From assembly GCF_963576615.1 (NCBI RefSeq), contig NC_088708.1, positions 54,051,196-54,115,195 on the forward strand: a DNA stretch of 64,000 nt, in the 5' to 3' direction. Source of the stretch: Watersipora subatra (Eukaryota; Bryozoa; Gymnolaemata; Cheilostomatida; Watersiporidae). This document shows positions 37,001-47,692 of the stretch, piece after piece; the first letter of the stretch is position 1, and the number at the start of each line of letters is the position of its first letter. The notes below the pieces were generated by a model that saw only the letters and a program-made list of their open reading frames with translations, searched no databases and was not told the origin of the DNA. Position numbers and translations under genes: made by a program.

Positions 37001-40000
37001 AGATAAGCCTATTTTTCACACCCTAGCTCTCTCCCTCTCTCTGCTCATATGACTCCACCGGTGACTCTACCGGCATCGCTGTGTCAATAAGCAAACTGTT
37101 CATATTGATCACAGGCATAAACTCTTTTTCTCAAGAGGTGGCAAAAGTAATAATCCTACTAATTCTATTTACCCATAATTCCACATGTTACAGCGTAATA
37201 AAAAGAACTTTAATTGGATGTTTAACTTTAACGTTGGCGGCACAAAAGCAATCACATTACGAATCTGATTCTTGTCTGTTAATTTACAGATATCTCAACG
37301 ATGTTGTGAGACTTTCAATTTAAGCCCATCACCTTGAAAAAGGTGTGTATGAAACTTGCGGCATGACTAGATTTGTATTTTTGCGGTGATCATATCATTC
37401 CTATGTTAGGAGTGAAGCAACACCCACCCTGAGAGCTGTAGGAAAAACAAGTGTTACTGTTTACACAGCAATTCTAATGTTTATGCTGTTGGTGTGAAAT
37501 ATAAAGGTTGGGAAGCTTGGGAAATAAATGAAATTCATGCCATTGACAGTACTGTAGCCTGTGAGTCAAGCAAATAACTGGTAAAAGGACAGCGGCTGGT
37601 GCTGACTGGGTGAAAAATAGAGAGCAGAGGTTATACATTGTCCGAATGCAGTACAGTCTATATAAAAATCCTGAACTAAATTGAGTAAAGGATCTCTGAA
37701 TAAGCCTATCAGAACGTAGCGCCACGTCGAGATTTTCTATGAAAGGGGCAAACACCAACGATTATTTAATTAACCTAGCTGTACTGTACGCTGGGAGCAG
37801 TCCAACAATCTCCCAACAATCTCGACTGATGGAGTATAAATGAGTGAGCTAGAGCAGCAATAAACGACACACGCGCTGTGGTATGTTGGCATGACTCCAG
37901 TCTGCAAGCGTTGACTGGACTTGATTGCCATAACAGAATGTCAACTGATCAACTAACCAAGTAGTAATGGTGGCTGAGTAGTAACTAAAGCAATGCACTT
38001 AGATATTGAGAAGGCCACTATGACTCCTTTAGGTCAATTGTATTGCAGGCAGATGAGGCTACTTCCCCTGATCTTCACTGCCACTTACATTGTTGCCTGT
38101 GGAAAGGGACAAGTTATGTCAAGGATCATCACGCTAAGCCTAATAGCTGTGATATAAAAATGATGCTCTAGCCTACAGGCTAAGATTACAAATATGTATA
38201 ACCTTTTATTGGCATTGGTAATCATCAAAAATGATGTTTTTCATGACATGTCCAAAAAAAATGAACAAACAGATATCAAGAAATATTAAGTGAGTTGAAC
38301 AAACGTGTTTTGAAAGTTGGTATTAATAAAGTTTGTTAATAAAGTTGTAAAGTTAATAAAATAAACTGGTATTGCAAATCTTTCAAAAACCCATTCTAAT
38401 AACTATATTTGTACAAAAGAACAACCTTACTAATGTTGAATGTTTCATAACAAAGATGCAAATGAGGGTATCATTGCACAATAGGTTTGAGAACCTTTAC
38501 AAACGCTATACTATCCTGATTGGACGAATATGGTATATTTCCCTCTTTAATATCAGATAGACAACTCCTTATGACATTTTCTATGATACCAATTAATAAG
38601 AATGGAATGCTTATGACAACCATAGAAACTGACTTGTTAATGATGTTTTGTGATTTGCCATGCAAAAATTGTAACGCAACGAGAGCTTTCAGAATTTATA
38701 ACGGAGACATTTAGAAAGACTACGGCGAGAAGAGCATTGCATGCAGACTAGCTTATTGTGAGCAGAATTGGTCAAATTATGATGCAATAGATTTCTATAA
38801 CAGAATGTCTTTTGAAAGTCGCAATGCAAGTCAATAACATTTGATATCGACTTGCATTACCATTAAAACTACAGTACAACATTCTCAGGATTCTGAAAGT
38901 AAGTTGTCATACCTAATTAATAATATATATTTAGTATGGCTGTGCTAAGGGTCTCTGACAGCCGCATTGTGAGTCTACTAAGTGATGCAATAAATATCAG
39001 ATGTAGACTGAGATCTATCAATATATAGCCTAGTTTTTGTGATATATTCTTATTTTAACAAAATCTGCAACTAATATAGGCTCTAGACAAAACTACTTTT
39101 GAATAATCTATTCTGGTAAGTCGGGTAACTGGTAGCAAAATGACATTTGAAGAAGGTCATAAATTCTATGAATTATATGTTTAGAAGTCTGGTTAATAGA
39201 AACTGAACAAACTACTAGCTGACTGACATAATCAACTTAATCATACAAACCAAATATAAGATATAAGAATATAGCTTCTGATATAAGAAACTTGACTCAA
39301 AAGAAGTCACAGAATCCTAATGTTTTCAACCGAACTGTTTAAAAAAACAATTCGGTTGTAGCTCTATTTTTCTGTGCTCGACTTGATGTGACCAGATGCA
39401 ACAAAAATTCACTTTTAACCGGACTGGGTATCATTATTGCATAGAATATTCACATTATTTTCCTGTGACAAGACGAAGTTACTCGAGATTTCAATCGGAA
39501 CCAATCAAATTGTGCAACAATAGAACAGGAAATAGCTGGAACAACATCAAAACTTGGAGTTGACTTTGGGCGTGTATGGCGGCTCTTTGCCGACTTCAAT
39601 CGCCCGGTTGAGAGACGCTGACTTTCAAAACGTTGGGTTGCCGTGCGCCGACCCTTAACAACCCGAAGATACTGGATCAGGATCAAATCTTGTTTACTCT
39701 AACGCTTATCTGCATATTAATTGCATTATTAACCACGGAAACGACCACAAATCATTTCCTGCTTCAATACATAGCCAGCCCTTTTTAACAATAAGAAGCT
39801 CCTTAATAGCTGTCAGTGTTCAGGATGACCACGATAAGCTCCAGAGATCTAATATCATGTCAGACCTGCAAGTTCAGACAACTGCATGAATGTATAAGTG
39901 CCTGTGTGATCCTTCGCTCAAGATTGTCTGATCTGATTATTACAGAGGTGAAATAAAATACTTTCGCTTTTGTGGTCTCAAATTGCATGGTTTGGAAGCT

Positions 40001-40162
40001 TAGCCAGGAATCTACTGCGTGTGGAAGCGCAGAACAGGCTAATTAATTAATATATAGAGTAATAATTGATCTTGGTTGATGCAAGCCTATGGTCTGCGCT
40101 TTGATTTTAACAGTGAGTAGTTGAGGTTCAAGGCTAATTTGCTCAAAAAAGTTGAGACTTAC
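34061..40162. other. Six kilobases without a supported gene
   Basis: No recognised family. GC-richer islands are at 34383-34800 (overlapping - strand frames of 89 and 81 codons), 37474-37760 and 39450-39690. None has a motif or a convincing exon structure. A short + strand frame at 38053-38157 starts MRLLPLIFTATYIVACGKGQ and looks like a signal peptide, but no usable donor follows. Promoter-like or exon function here cannot be excluded. Confidence 0.3.
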
Positions 40163-40243
40163 CGGCGTGAACTGAGGTTGAGCTGAGAAAGATCCAGAGA
40201 AAAATTTGAATAAACTGCATAGCCTTCAACTCTCAATGTTGTT
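40163..40243 (-). CDS. Candidate internal exon, gene unknown
   Basis: A - strand segment between acceptor TTGTTGTAAG and a strong donor (CACGCCG|GTAAGT). It has one open frame that reads TTLRVEGYAVYSNFSLDLSQ then LNLSSR. It enters in phase 2 and leaves in phase 2. The peptide has an N-x-S sequon (NFS), suggesting an extracellular protein. It could be an upstream exon of the Ig gene or part of the gene starting at 40738, but neither fits in phase without another exon. Confidence 0.25.
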
Positions 40244-40701
40244 CTTACAACAAAATGTTGCAACACATTTCAGCATTTTCTTGTTTAGGCTTTAGAGCAC
40301 TTTCATAAAACTCAACCTAAAAGTATTTAAAACTATGATTTGTAATATAGGTTGCCCTACTCATGGTCATCATACAGTCAGGGTCATCTAACTAGCAAAG
40401 CTTGTGTAACATCAAATTTAAAAGCTAGCATGCAAAAACTAAAATATATTATGCACAGAACAAGTTGAAGAGGGACAATATATTGCAGCATAGTCAACAA
40501 AAAGAGAACATAAGGTATTTTATGTTGCTGAGCAAAGAGACGGCAACAAAAGTAAGCAACACTCATTGCTAATTAAACCCTTCTTACACATATAATCAGT
40601 TGGTGCAATTTCACTCCATGCAGATGCAACTTTGGCCAACTTTTGATCATCTACCAAATGTTTAGTCAACTTCAAAACTGCAATACCGTATATAAACTTA
40701 C

Positions 40702-40738
40702 CTTTTGCAATCTTTTGCAGTCTATGAGAACGTCTCAT
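40702..40738 (-). CDS. Candidate first exon of a gene divergent from THOC3
   Basis: From ATG 40738 on the - strand, MRRSHRLQKIAK runs to a perfect donor (AAAAG|GTAAGT) and leaves in phase 1. If the donor is skipped, the frame stays open to about 40520 (then KFIYGIAVLKLTKHL and on). The basic start could be a mitochondrial or nuclear signal; I do not recognise the protein. The start codon lies 183 bp from the THOC3 start on the opposite strand, a spacing typical of bidirectional promoters. No later exon could be assigned. Confidence 0.3.
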
Positions 40739-40921
40739 CAGTGGCACCACGTGCTACTGTTAGCATGTTGATTGCCCAATGAAACTTCAGCTTTCAATTA
40801 ACGTCCAATAAAATGTTTCAAATATAGACTATGATTTTTTGATAGCACATTTTGCTAATACACGAAGCCTTCGACTGACACACGCAGATCGTACGTTAGA
40901 AGGTTTGTTGGTTATGTTAAA
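40739..40921. promoter_or_regulatory. Probable THOC3 promoter and 5' UTR, possibly bidirectional
   Basis: A 183-bp gap between the candidate - strand ATG (40738) and the THOC3 ATG (40922). It contains an E-box, CACGTG (40748-40753), and an inverted CCAAT (ATTGG on +, near 40770 as ATTGCCCAATG). The THOC3 start context is good (GTTAAAATGG). The promoter role is inferred from position only. Confidence 0.35.
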
Positions 40922-43900
40922 ATGGCCGCTTCCATAGAAAGTTTGCCCGACTTCTTCAAATCTAATTCTAGAATCGAAGAAGCGCAATATCATAAAGGGA
41001 AAGTGCATTCTGTGGGATGGAGCTGTGATGGAAGAAAACTAGCTTCGGGGTCTACGGACAGAACCGTTTGTACATACAGCATAGACAGAGAAAGATTGGT
41101 ACGCGTTCAAGTGATTGGTTATCCATTGGTTGGTGGACTTCACGTTGGAAAAAAGGTTTCTGGGCATGGGCAGATAATAGACACCAGTTGGGAGTGAGAA
41201 TAATTTGACGGATTTTCAAATTTGATGATTACTATTATTACCGTTTCTGTACACTTAACTACTGCGTGTCCGATTTAGCTTCAACCCGTTACGAATCTCA
41301 CACTAAACCAACCCGTAAACGCAGTTATTCAATAAAAAATTCAAACGTCAAAACGATGAAAAATACAAGTGTGACAGTTTTATGCAACATCAATAGCAGT
41401 AGCACTATAATAATTAATGCAGTATTAAATGTAAATCAATCTATATTAATGACAAAAACAATGAATGTTTTAGAGGCCTTGGTGCTGCTTTCAACTTTCA
41501 AAGAGCCCAGCTATTGAATGGCAAACACCTTAATGCTATCGAGCTTGTCAAACCATTAAAACCAAAGTTATTACCAAAAAGCATTGCTGTTGCTTTGAAG
41601 GCTGAACGGGTACTCATACAGCAAAAGAATCACAAACTCGTAGCCTAGGGACCTTAGCTATGCAGTCATGACAAAATGATCATTACATTACTTGGATGAT
41701 TTGAAATATTCTTAGTGTGTAAGGCTTTTATATAAAATATAACATGTTCACAAATTTTAGAGTCGTGATTGCCACTTTAAAGGTCATTCTGACACTGTGG
41801 ACCAATTAACATGGCATCCGAAGCATCCAGACAAACTCGCTACGGCCAGTAGTGACAAATCAGTTCGACTATTTGATGCTCGAACCAACAAATGTTCTTC
41901 AATCATACAGACTAAAGGTAATGAATACCCTCTACAAGTTTCGGTCATAGTTATTTTATTCAATTGTTATCACCTCTTTTGCTAGATGCTTGCATTTGCA
42001 TTGGTTTCAGGAGAGAATATCAACCTCAGCTGGTCTCCTGATGGTCAAACGATTGCAGTGGGTAACAAGGAGGATCTCATCACATTCATAGACACTCGCA
42101 CGTGTAAGGCAAAGTTTGAGGAGCAGTTCAAACTTGAAGTGAATGAGTTCTCATGGAGTAAGGATGGCTCCTTGTTTTTTCTCACTACTGGACTCGGTTC
42201 CATTATTATACACAGGTACACATTGTTCAGATTATTTTTTTGCTATGTAAAATCTTCTCATTCATCATGGTTGTGGTCTGCTGATCCTTCTACTTGCTCA
42301 AAAGGACCTGTGAAATGTTCTCGTGAGCTTGTTTTTCAGCTTTTGTTGTAACATAATTGTTTTGTTGTCAGTAATAGTTCAAGTCAAGTTCAAGAATCTT
42401 CTGTTGAACACGTGAATTTTTGAAATTTTTGCTGTTATCATTAGATGGCTAAAATGTGTTTTGTAATGAAGGTTGCGGAGAATGAATTAAACTAGAATGA
42501 ATTTTCATGTTCTATGTTCATCTTCACAGTCACAAAGAACATGTTTGCGTCTGATTCACAAAGCATGTAACTTTTCAGACATATGGAGTTGCATACTCTT
42601 GTACACAAGAGTAAGCAACTCCTGATAAATATTTATGCACTCGTATTTTGATGAAACAATAAATAGGTAGCCATTAAGCCGGTTCAATTGGAGATAAACT
42701 AAACAATTACGGTAATAGACACTTGATAGTACAGTTTATTCCGTCAACATATATTCTCTATTTATACTTTTCTACTGTTTTTGTACGCTCAGCCTCATTG
42801 ATGGCAATTGAAGGGCTCGTGAGTGATGTGGTAAAGCAGTTTTATTTTCTAAAGCTGCTTAAAAATTCGAGTTAAAACAACATTAATCATCTACCTAGAG
42901 GGTGTTGTGATTTATAGGCATAATTGCAAGATAGTTTGGGTTCAAATCACAATAACTTCTGCTCCTGTTTTCTACAGCTAGACATCACATCTAGTGAGTT
43001 ATCTCTCAATTATATGTTATATTTTGATCAATGTAGTATGCGCAGTCATTAGTTGGTCATTTTATATTTTTTTTAACAAAATTCTGCTGCAGTTTTTTTA
43101 ATGCTTGTAGTGTATTTTTGTTAGAATTATTTCTAGAGCAGAGGTATAAGCATTCGGTTGTACAACTTTGAACTCTGGATGGCTCTTGGCTCTACAGACA
43201 GATTAATTCATGCCCTTTGGCTTTAGCCGTTCCAAAAATGTGCATATTTTAGAGCTACTTTCCGGTTCGTAAGTTTAGGTCATTTGAACAGTGTACCTTT
43301 GTCATTGATTGCCATTTGCAGCTATCCTGACATGAAGTTACTCCATACACAACCAGCCCATTCATCTAATTGCATTTGTATCAAGTTTGACCAGAGTGGA
43401 CAGTACTTCGCAACAGGAAGCGCTGACGCATTGATGTCTCTCTGGGATATTAGTGACTTGACATGTTTGCGAACCTTTTCCAGGTGTGTGGAAATGCAGC
43501 TTTGTTGGTTGTTAACATTAAAATCAGTTGTGTATTATAATTTGACTTCATTTTAGGAGTTATGCTCTTCTTCCTGTTACATGGTGAAATGATTCTAATG
43601 AACTTGAGTTGTTCACTTTCTAATCTTTTATTGCAGGTTAGTTTGGCCTGTGAGAACCATCAGTTTCAGCCATGATACCCAGATTATTGCCTCCGCTTCC
43701 GAGGATCCTTTTATAGACATTGCCTCTACCTTCACAGGTATGATATACTACGGTAAATCCTTAGCATTATGTTCATGATGAATAGAGGGGCTCACCACGC
43801 GATTCTGTTAATTTCATATCGTCATCGATCAGAATTCGTGCTAGATGTCAGCAGCTAAGTATACAGAAATTGCTACTAACCAGCTATTGCCTTTCAAAAA

Positions 43901-46900
43901 AAATTCTTGGTTCGTGAAAAGTTAAGTGCATTGTTGTATACCGTAAAACCTGTACGTGAACACCTTTATTTGATCGTTACCTCGATTTGAGCGCCTCTAT
44001 GGGTGAAGGGTTAAAGAATAGGGTTAAATATATAAATCTCAGTATTTTTCATTTTTAAATCTTGTATCCAGCTATAGTAATTAAAATCTAGCAATGAACA
44101 ATCTGCACATCACTGGAATTGATCTCAGGACCTCCTGATCAAGAAGCAGCGAACTTAACCATTAAGCTACACGGAATACAACTGGTTGTTTGGGCGAATA
44201 GTCATTACATTGGTTAAGATACTCACGCTTAAAGCACTTGCTTGGGGTTAATAACTAGTACTGTTAACCATTATGCGTAACGTAACCGATTATTGTTATG
44301 CTGGCCCAGAATGCGGGTATTGTTTTTAGTAGAGATGTAGCTTTTCAGGGAAGTTACCTAAATTTATTAGGTAATTATTCTATTACTCGTGCAACGCCGA
44401 GAATTCTGCCAGTATAGTTTTTAAAGCTCCAACAATAGATATCAACTGGTAGAGACATGTATTAGCTTCTCCGTGCATGTTTATTTAAAGATCTTTGACA
44501 TGTAAGTTCCAAATGTCTAAAGTTCTAAATGTGTAAGTTCTTAATGTCACACCACCCAAAGGAGAGTCCAAAATACAGGCAGCATTCGATTCACTTCTGA
44601 ACGGATTAAATTTATCTTCTCAATACTCTGACAAAGTGTTGGAAAAATACAGCGCTACATTTATTTTAACGTGACCTTAAATAAAGCGCCTCTTTAAAAC
44701 ACTTAAATTACATAATTTTTTTATTATATATTTCAATACATCAGAGTCTTGGCTTTCGAATGAGCCTATATTCAAAACACAAAGAATAATAGAACTATGA
44801 AAAACAGGGTGTCAAAAGTACGTCCTGCAAAAAAAAAACACTTGGTTCAGTTACTCAAAATGTCGCGTTATAATTCTCATTTAGCCTTAGGTCGTCGATC
44901 CCTTTCGCTGCCATTGAGACTGCGTTTTTCTGTGACATTCAGTGCTGTTAAACCCGGACAGTGCTAATAATAAACTAAGATTCTAGATAATCAACAATGC
45001 CCGGGATCTGTGCTAACGCCCGACCAATACAAACACATGTTCTGGGTTAATTAATTATGCTTCAATAAATGTACTGTCGCTGATAAAGGTAATGAAATCA
45101 CATCGATTAAATTATGACCTGCGGTTGCGTGGCCCTAGGACTAAATGTCAATCGCACTTTCGCGAGATCACGCAATGCTTGAAATTAATTAGTCTCAGTC
45201 GCCACCCTTAACATCGCATTAAAAATAAAGAGCTAGTGCATAATATCATCGGGAAAATATAGTATGGTTATTGGAGTCTGAGGTACTTATCATAGAAATA
45301 ATATGTACATGGAGAACTAATGACATTGATTCCTTTGTCATCTTCATTCGTTTTCTGGAGTTGTCCTACCTTCGCCTGCCACTAGCGTCATTATCGTCAC
45401 TTTCGTAGTTGATAAATAAGCGGTAAGAGCACACAACACCGCATATGAAAATTGTGATGTCACAATTTCCGAGCCTATGCCAGTAAATATTTCTGCGGTA
45501 GAGCTCTGGGGAAATCTTATAAACACCAACCAATGTCTGTCTCACCATGGCAAACAATAGCTCATTCGAAAGCCAAGACTCTGATGTATTGAAATATACA
45601 ATAAAAAAATTATGAAATTTATGTGCTTTAAGAGAAGGGTGGAAAAATAGAGCGCCATGGCGTTCAAATAAGGGTTTTACCCTAACATCATTTTAACCAA
45701 GTAGATCACAACTGCATCCTTCATATTGTATAAATGCAAATAGATTTTAGCTCATGTTTGTCATTGTTGGCGTAGTTGAGTGATACAAAGACCGATTATT
45801 AAGAAAAATAACTTCCTTTTTTTAGCTTGTGCAGTATTGGTAATGATTCCCTAAAACATGATATCACATTTTAGGGAATGTTTGGGCCTTGTATTGATGG
45901 TGAAAGGCTTGTTTACTCCGCAACACTATCACTAATCTTATGTAATGCTGCGTTCTATCTTAGCCTATTTGTGACCCCTTCATTATAACTGTGGACATAA
46001 AGGCTCATTGTTGTGTGCCTGAAGCTGCATTCACACCAGCTGATTTACGAACTTAGTTTTTGTGGCCCATCTCTAACAATTTTATGGAAGCCGACGGCCA
46101 AATTTTTTTTGTTCACACTAGGCGATGTTTGAGCTTAGAGTGGGTGATCTTGCTAGTTTTTATTTGCATGGTCAGATAACTTTAGTTGATATATTTTTAG
46201 TGAGTCATGCTTTGCATTTTGTTGACTGGTTCCTATGTTTCTTGTGGACATTTTAGCAAGTTTACTGATTGTTTTGCCCTGCCCATCACTAATAATATAT
46301 AACTGTAGGGAGGACGATTTTTTACTAACATAATCTGCTTCAACTATTATAGCAAGGGCATAATAATGGAAGCTGGTGTTTCACTTATTATGTTGTTGCT
46401 ATAATAATCGAACACGAGCAATGACTCTGTTTATTGCATCCTTCAGGGGTGCTATCAGCGGAATTATTACTCACGAGAGAAGCTATGACGGAAACATGCA
46501 TAAATGTGAAAACAAATACGGTGTTCACTTTAAATGACAATGTGTGACTCGCTGTGAAAGAGATTTCATTGGTTACTCAAATTAAAAATCGGCCTAGAAT
46601 CGTCCATCATCCACATCCCGATAAAATTTCCCTTTGGAAAAAATCGGTCTCTTGCTCGTTTGCTCTTTCATTCTTGCTCTATTCACATGATGCATTCCCG
46701 GTCAGTGGTGAATCGGTTTGAAATCGGCCGGTGTGAATGCAGCTTGATACCTAGCAGCAAGTTGAAAGTTCAAATATGGCCAATAATTGCCATCACAATT
46801 GTGCATATCTCAAATCGAGTAAAATTTGCCTGTAGCAAATATGCCAATGTTTAGCCCCACTCTTCTGTGAAGCTAACCATGGCTGATTTTACAGGTGAAC

Positions 46901-47115
46901 AGTTAGCAACCATTAAATGTGAAGCACAGACATTTGAAATAGCGTGGCATCCCAAAAGACATCTTCTTGCTATAGCTGGTGATGAGAAAGACAGATATGA
47001 CAGCAGCAAGGATGCTGGCATAGTCAAGGTCTGGGGATTTCCAGGTGAAGCTAATTATTCGCAGAAATCTTCGCAGAACACTCCAAAACCGCTTATGGCT
47101 ATGTCATTACCATAA
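40922..47115 (+). CDS. THOC3: THO complex subunit 3 (WD40 protein), six exons
   Basis: THOC3 (yeast Tex1) is a WD40 propeller in the nuclear THO/TREX complex, which couples transcription to mRNA packaging and export. Exons: 40922-41098, 41761-41917, 42011-42215, 43322-43483, 43637-43737, 46895-47115. All junctions are GT-AG, phases agree (0, 1, 2, 2, 1), and the joined frame is 340 residues, close to the animal norm of about 350. Family blocks appear in order: KVHSVGWSCDGRKLASGS (exon 1), GHSDTVDQLTWHPKHPDK (2), NINLSWSPDGQTIAVGNK (3), HSSNCICIKFDQSGQYFATG and ALMSLWDI (4), WPVRTISFSHD and SEDPFIDIA (5), FEIAWHPKRHLL and YDSSKDAGIVKVWG (6). The start was chosen for its context and because upstream sequence adds no conserved residues. 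Intron 5 (3.2 kb) is filled with transposons. The C-terminal tail after WGFPG, rich in Ser, Gln and Lys, is lineage-specific. Identity is very secure. Confidence 0.96.
42895..43240 (+). mobile_element. SINE-like remnants in THOC3 intron 3
   Basis: GGTTCAAATCAC at about 42950 and a preceding GTGATTTATAGGCATAATTG resemble a degraded tRNA head. A second similar unit (AGAGGTATAAGCATTCGGTT, then TTGAACTCTGG) begins near 43139. Both are weak on their own. Confidence 0.3.
43941..45682. mobile_element. TA-flanked MITE (family M) in THOC3 intron 5, with nested insertions
   Basis: Left end CCGTAAAACCTGTACGTGAAC and right end inverted GGGTAAAACCCTTATTTGAAC are flanked by TA (43939, 45683). The end type is shared with the element at 53815-54632 (TTGTAAAACCTCTAATTGAAC). 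A TA target with this design fits the Tc1/mariner superfamily. Nested inside are a tRNA-like SINE head on the - strand (44100-44175: GTAGCTTAATGGTTAAG, AGATCAATTCC) and a foldback (44709-45620). Confidence 0.7.
44709..45620. mobile_element. Foldback element with 58-bp arms, nested in the intron-5 MITE
   Basis: The left arm (44709-44766) ends CAGAGTCTTGGCTTTCGAATG and the right arm begins CATTCGAAAGCCAAGACTCTG (about 45562-45620). The arms differ at only a few positions. The interior, about 800 bp, has overlapping - strand frames (45344-45557) without recognised motifs. Confidence 0.75.
46022..46745. mobile_element. MITE in THOC3 intron 5, 150 bp before exon 6
   Basis: The left end AAGCTGCATTCACACCAGC and the right end inverted AAGCTGCATTCACACCGGC form a terminal repeat of about 19 bp. 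The GCATTCACACC core resembles ends of several animal hAT and PIF MITEs. There is no clear target duplication and no transposase. Its right edge is close to the exon 6 acceptor region. Confidence 0.75.
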
Positions 47116-47364
47116 TTTGTTAATCAAGTCATTTTTCCAATTGCCTATAATATTCCATATTATAAAAACATTCTGCTTAAACCTTTGAGAAAGCCCACTT
47201 GCTTAGCAATTAGTGAGCACAAACTATAGGTTCATGTTCATAAGAAGAGTTGTCTTTCCCTTTTTATAGGTATATAGATGAATCCAAGCCTCAACCATAA
47301 CTTGAAATTGTACATAATGTGAATTGCCTGATCATATGTTACTGCATACAACCACTCCGTAAAC

Positions 47365-47370
47365 AATAAA
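47365..47370 (+). terminator. Poly(A) signal AATAAA of THOC3
   Basis: AATAAA lies 250 bp after the THOC3 stop codon. It is the best placed canonical hexamer before the convergent gene. Confidence 0.65.
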
Positions 47371-47392
47371 CCATGATATGGTAATTTACATG

Positions 47393-47398
47393 TTTATT
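47393..47398 (-). terminator. Poly(A) signal AATAAA of GPx4
   Basis: TTTATT on + (AATAAA on -) lies 295 bp past the GPx4 stop codon. It is 22 bp from the THOC3 signal, so the two 3' ends should meet or overlap. Confidence 0.65.
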
Positions 47399-47504
47399 TT
47401 CTATGAACAACATGATTTAATTCGTACAAAAATAAATCGGATACAGCGACTAGGATGAGATAAGGGCAGACATTTTGTAGGTTGCTAATAAGTTCCGTGT
47501 GGTG

Positions 47505-47560
47505 AAGGATCCAGCTTGCATATGCTTGAATAAGCTTTCAATGCATGCCTTCATAAGACC
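47505..47560 (-). promoter_or_regulatory. Candidate SECIS element in the GPx4 3' UTR
   Basis: In the - strand 3' UTR the motif ATGA (47554-47551) is followed after 13 bases by AA in a predicted apical loop (AAGCTTAT). GGAT (47512-47509) then closes the usual UGA/GA quartet. The two sides pair in parts (TTGA/TCAA, GC/GC, GCAT/ATGC, AG/CT), with bulges of 1 base on the 5' side and 2 and 3 on the 3' side. The 38-base quartet spacing is normal for SECIS; the bulges are more than usual. It is the only site in the UTR where I found the pattern, and it lies 139 bp past the stop. Confidence 0.4.
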
Positions 47561-47692
47561 ATGGAATGAATTAGACATCCCCAGTATAAATGCACAAATA
47601 TCATCTGGCTATATATTATGAATCATGTAAGAAACTAACAAAGAGTATCAGCAACTGCTGCCAAATGATAGCATCGGTGTAGAAGGTGTACG

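Noticed and set aside
38053-38157. Signal-peptide-like + strand frame
   Set aside because: No usable splice donor follows and the 34-codon frame ends quickly; left as a note only.
40679-40702. A 24-base intron after the candidate - strand exon (GTAAGT to TTGCAG)
   Set aside because: Far below normal animal intron size; the motif pair is probably chance.
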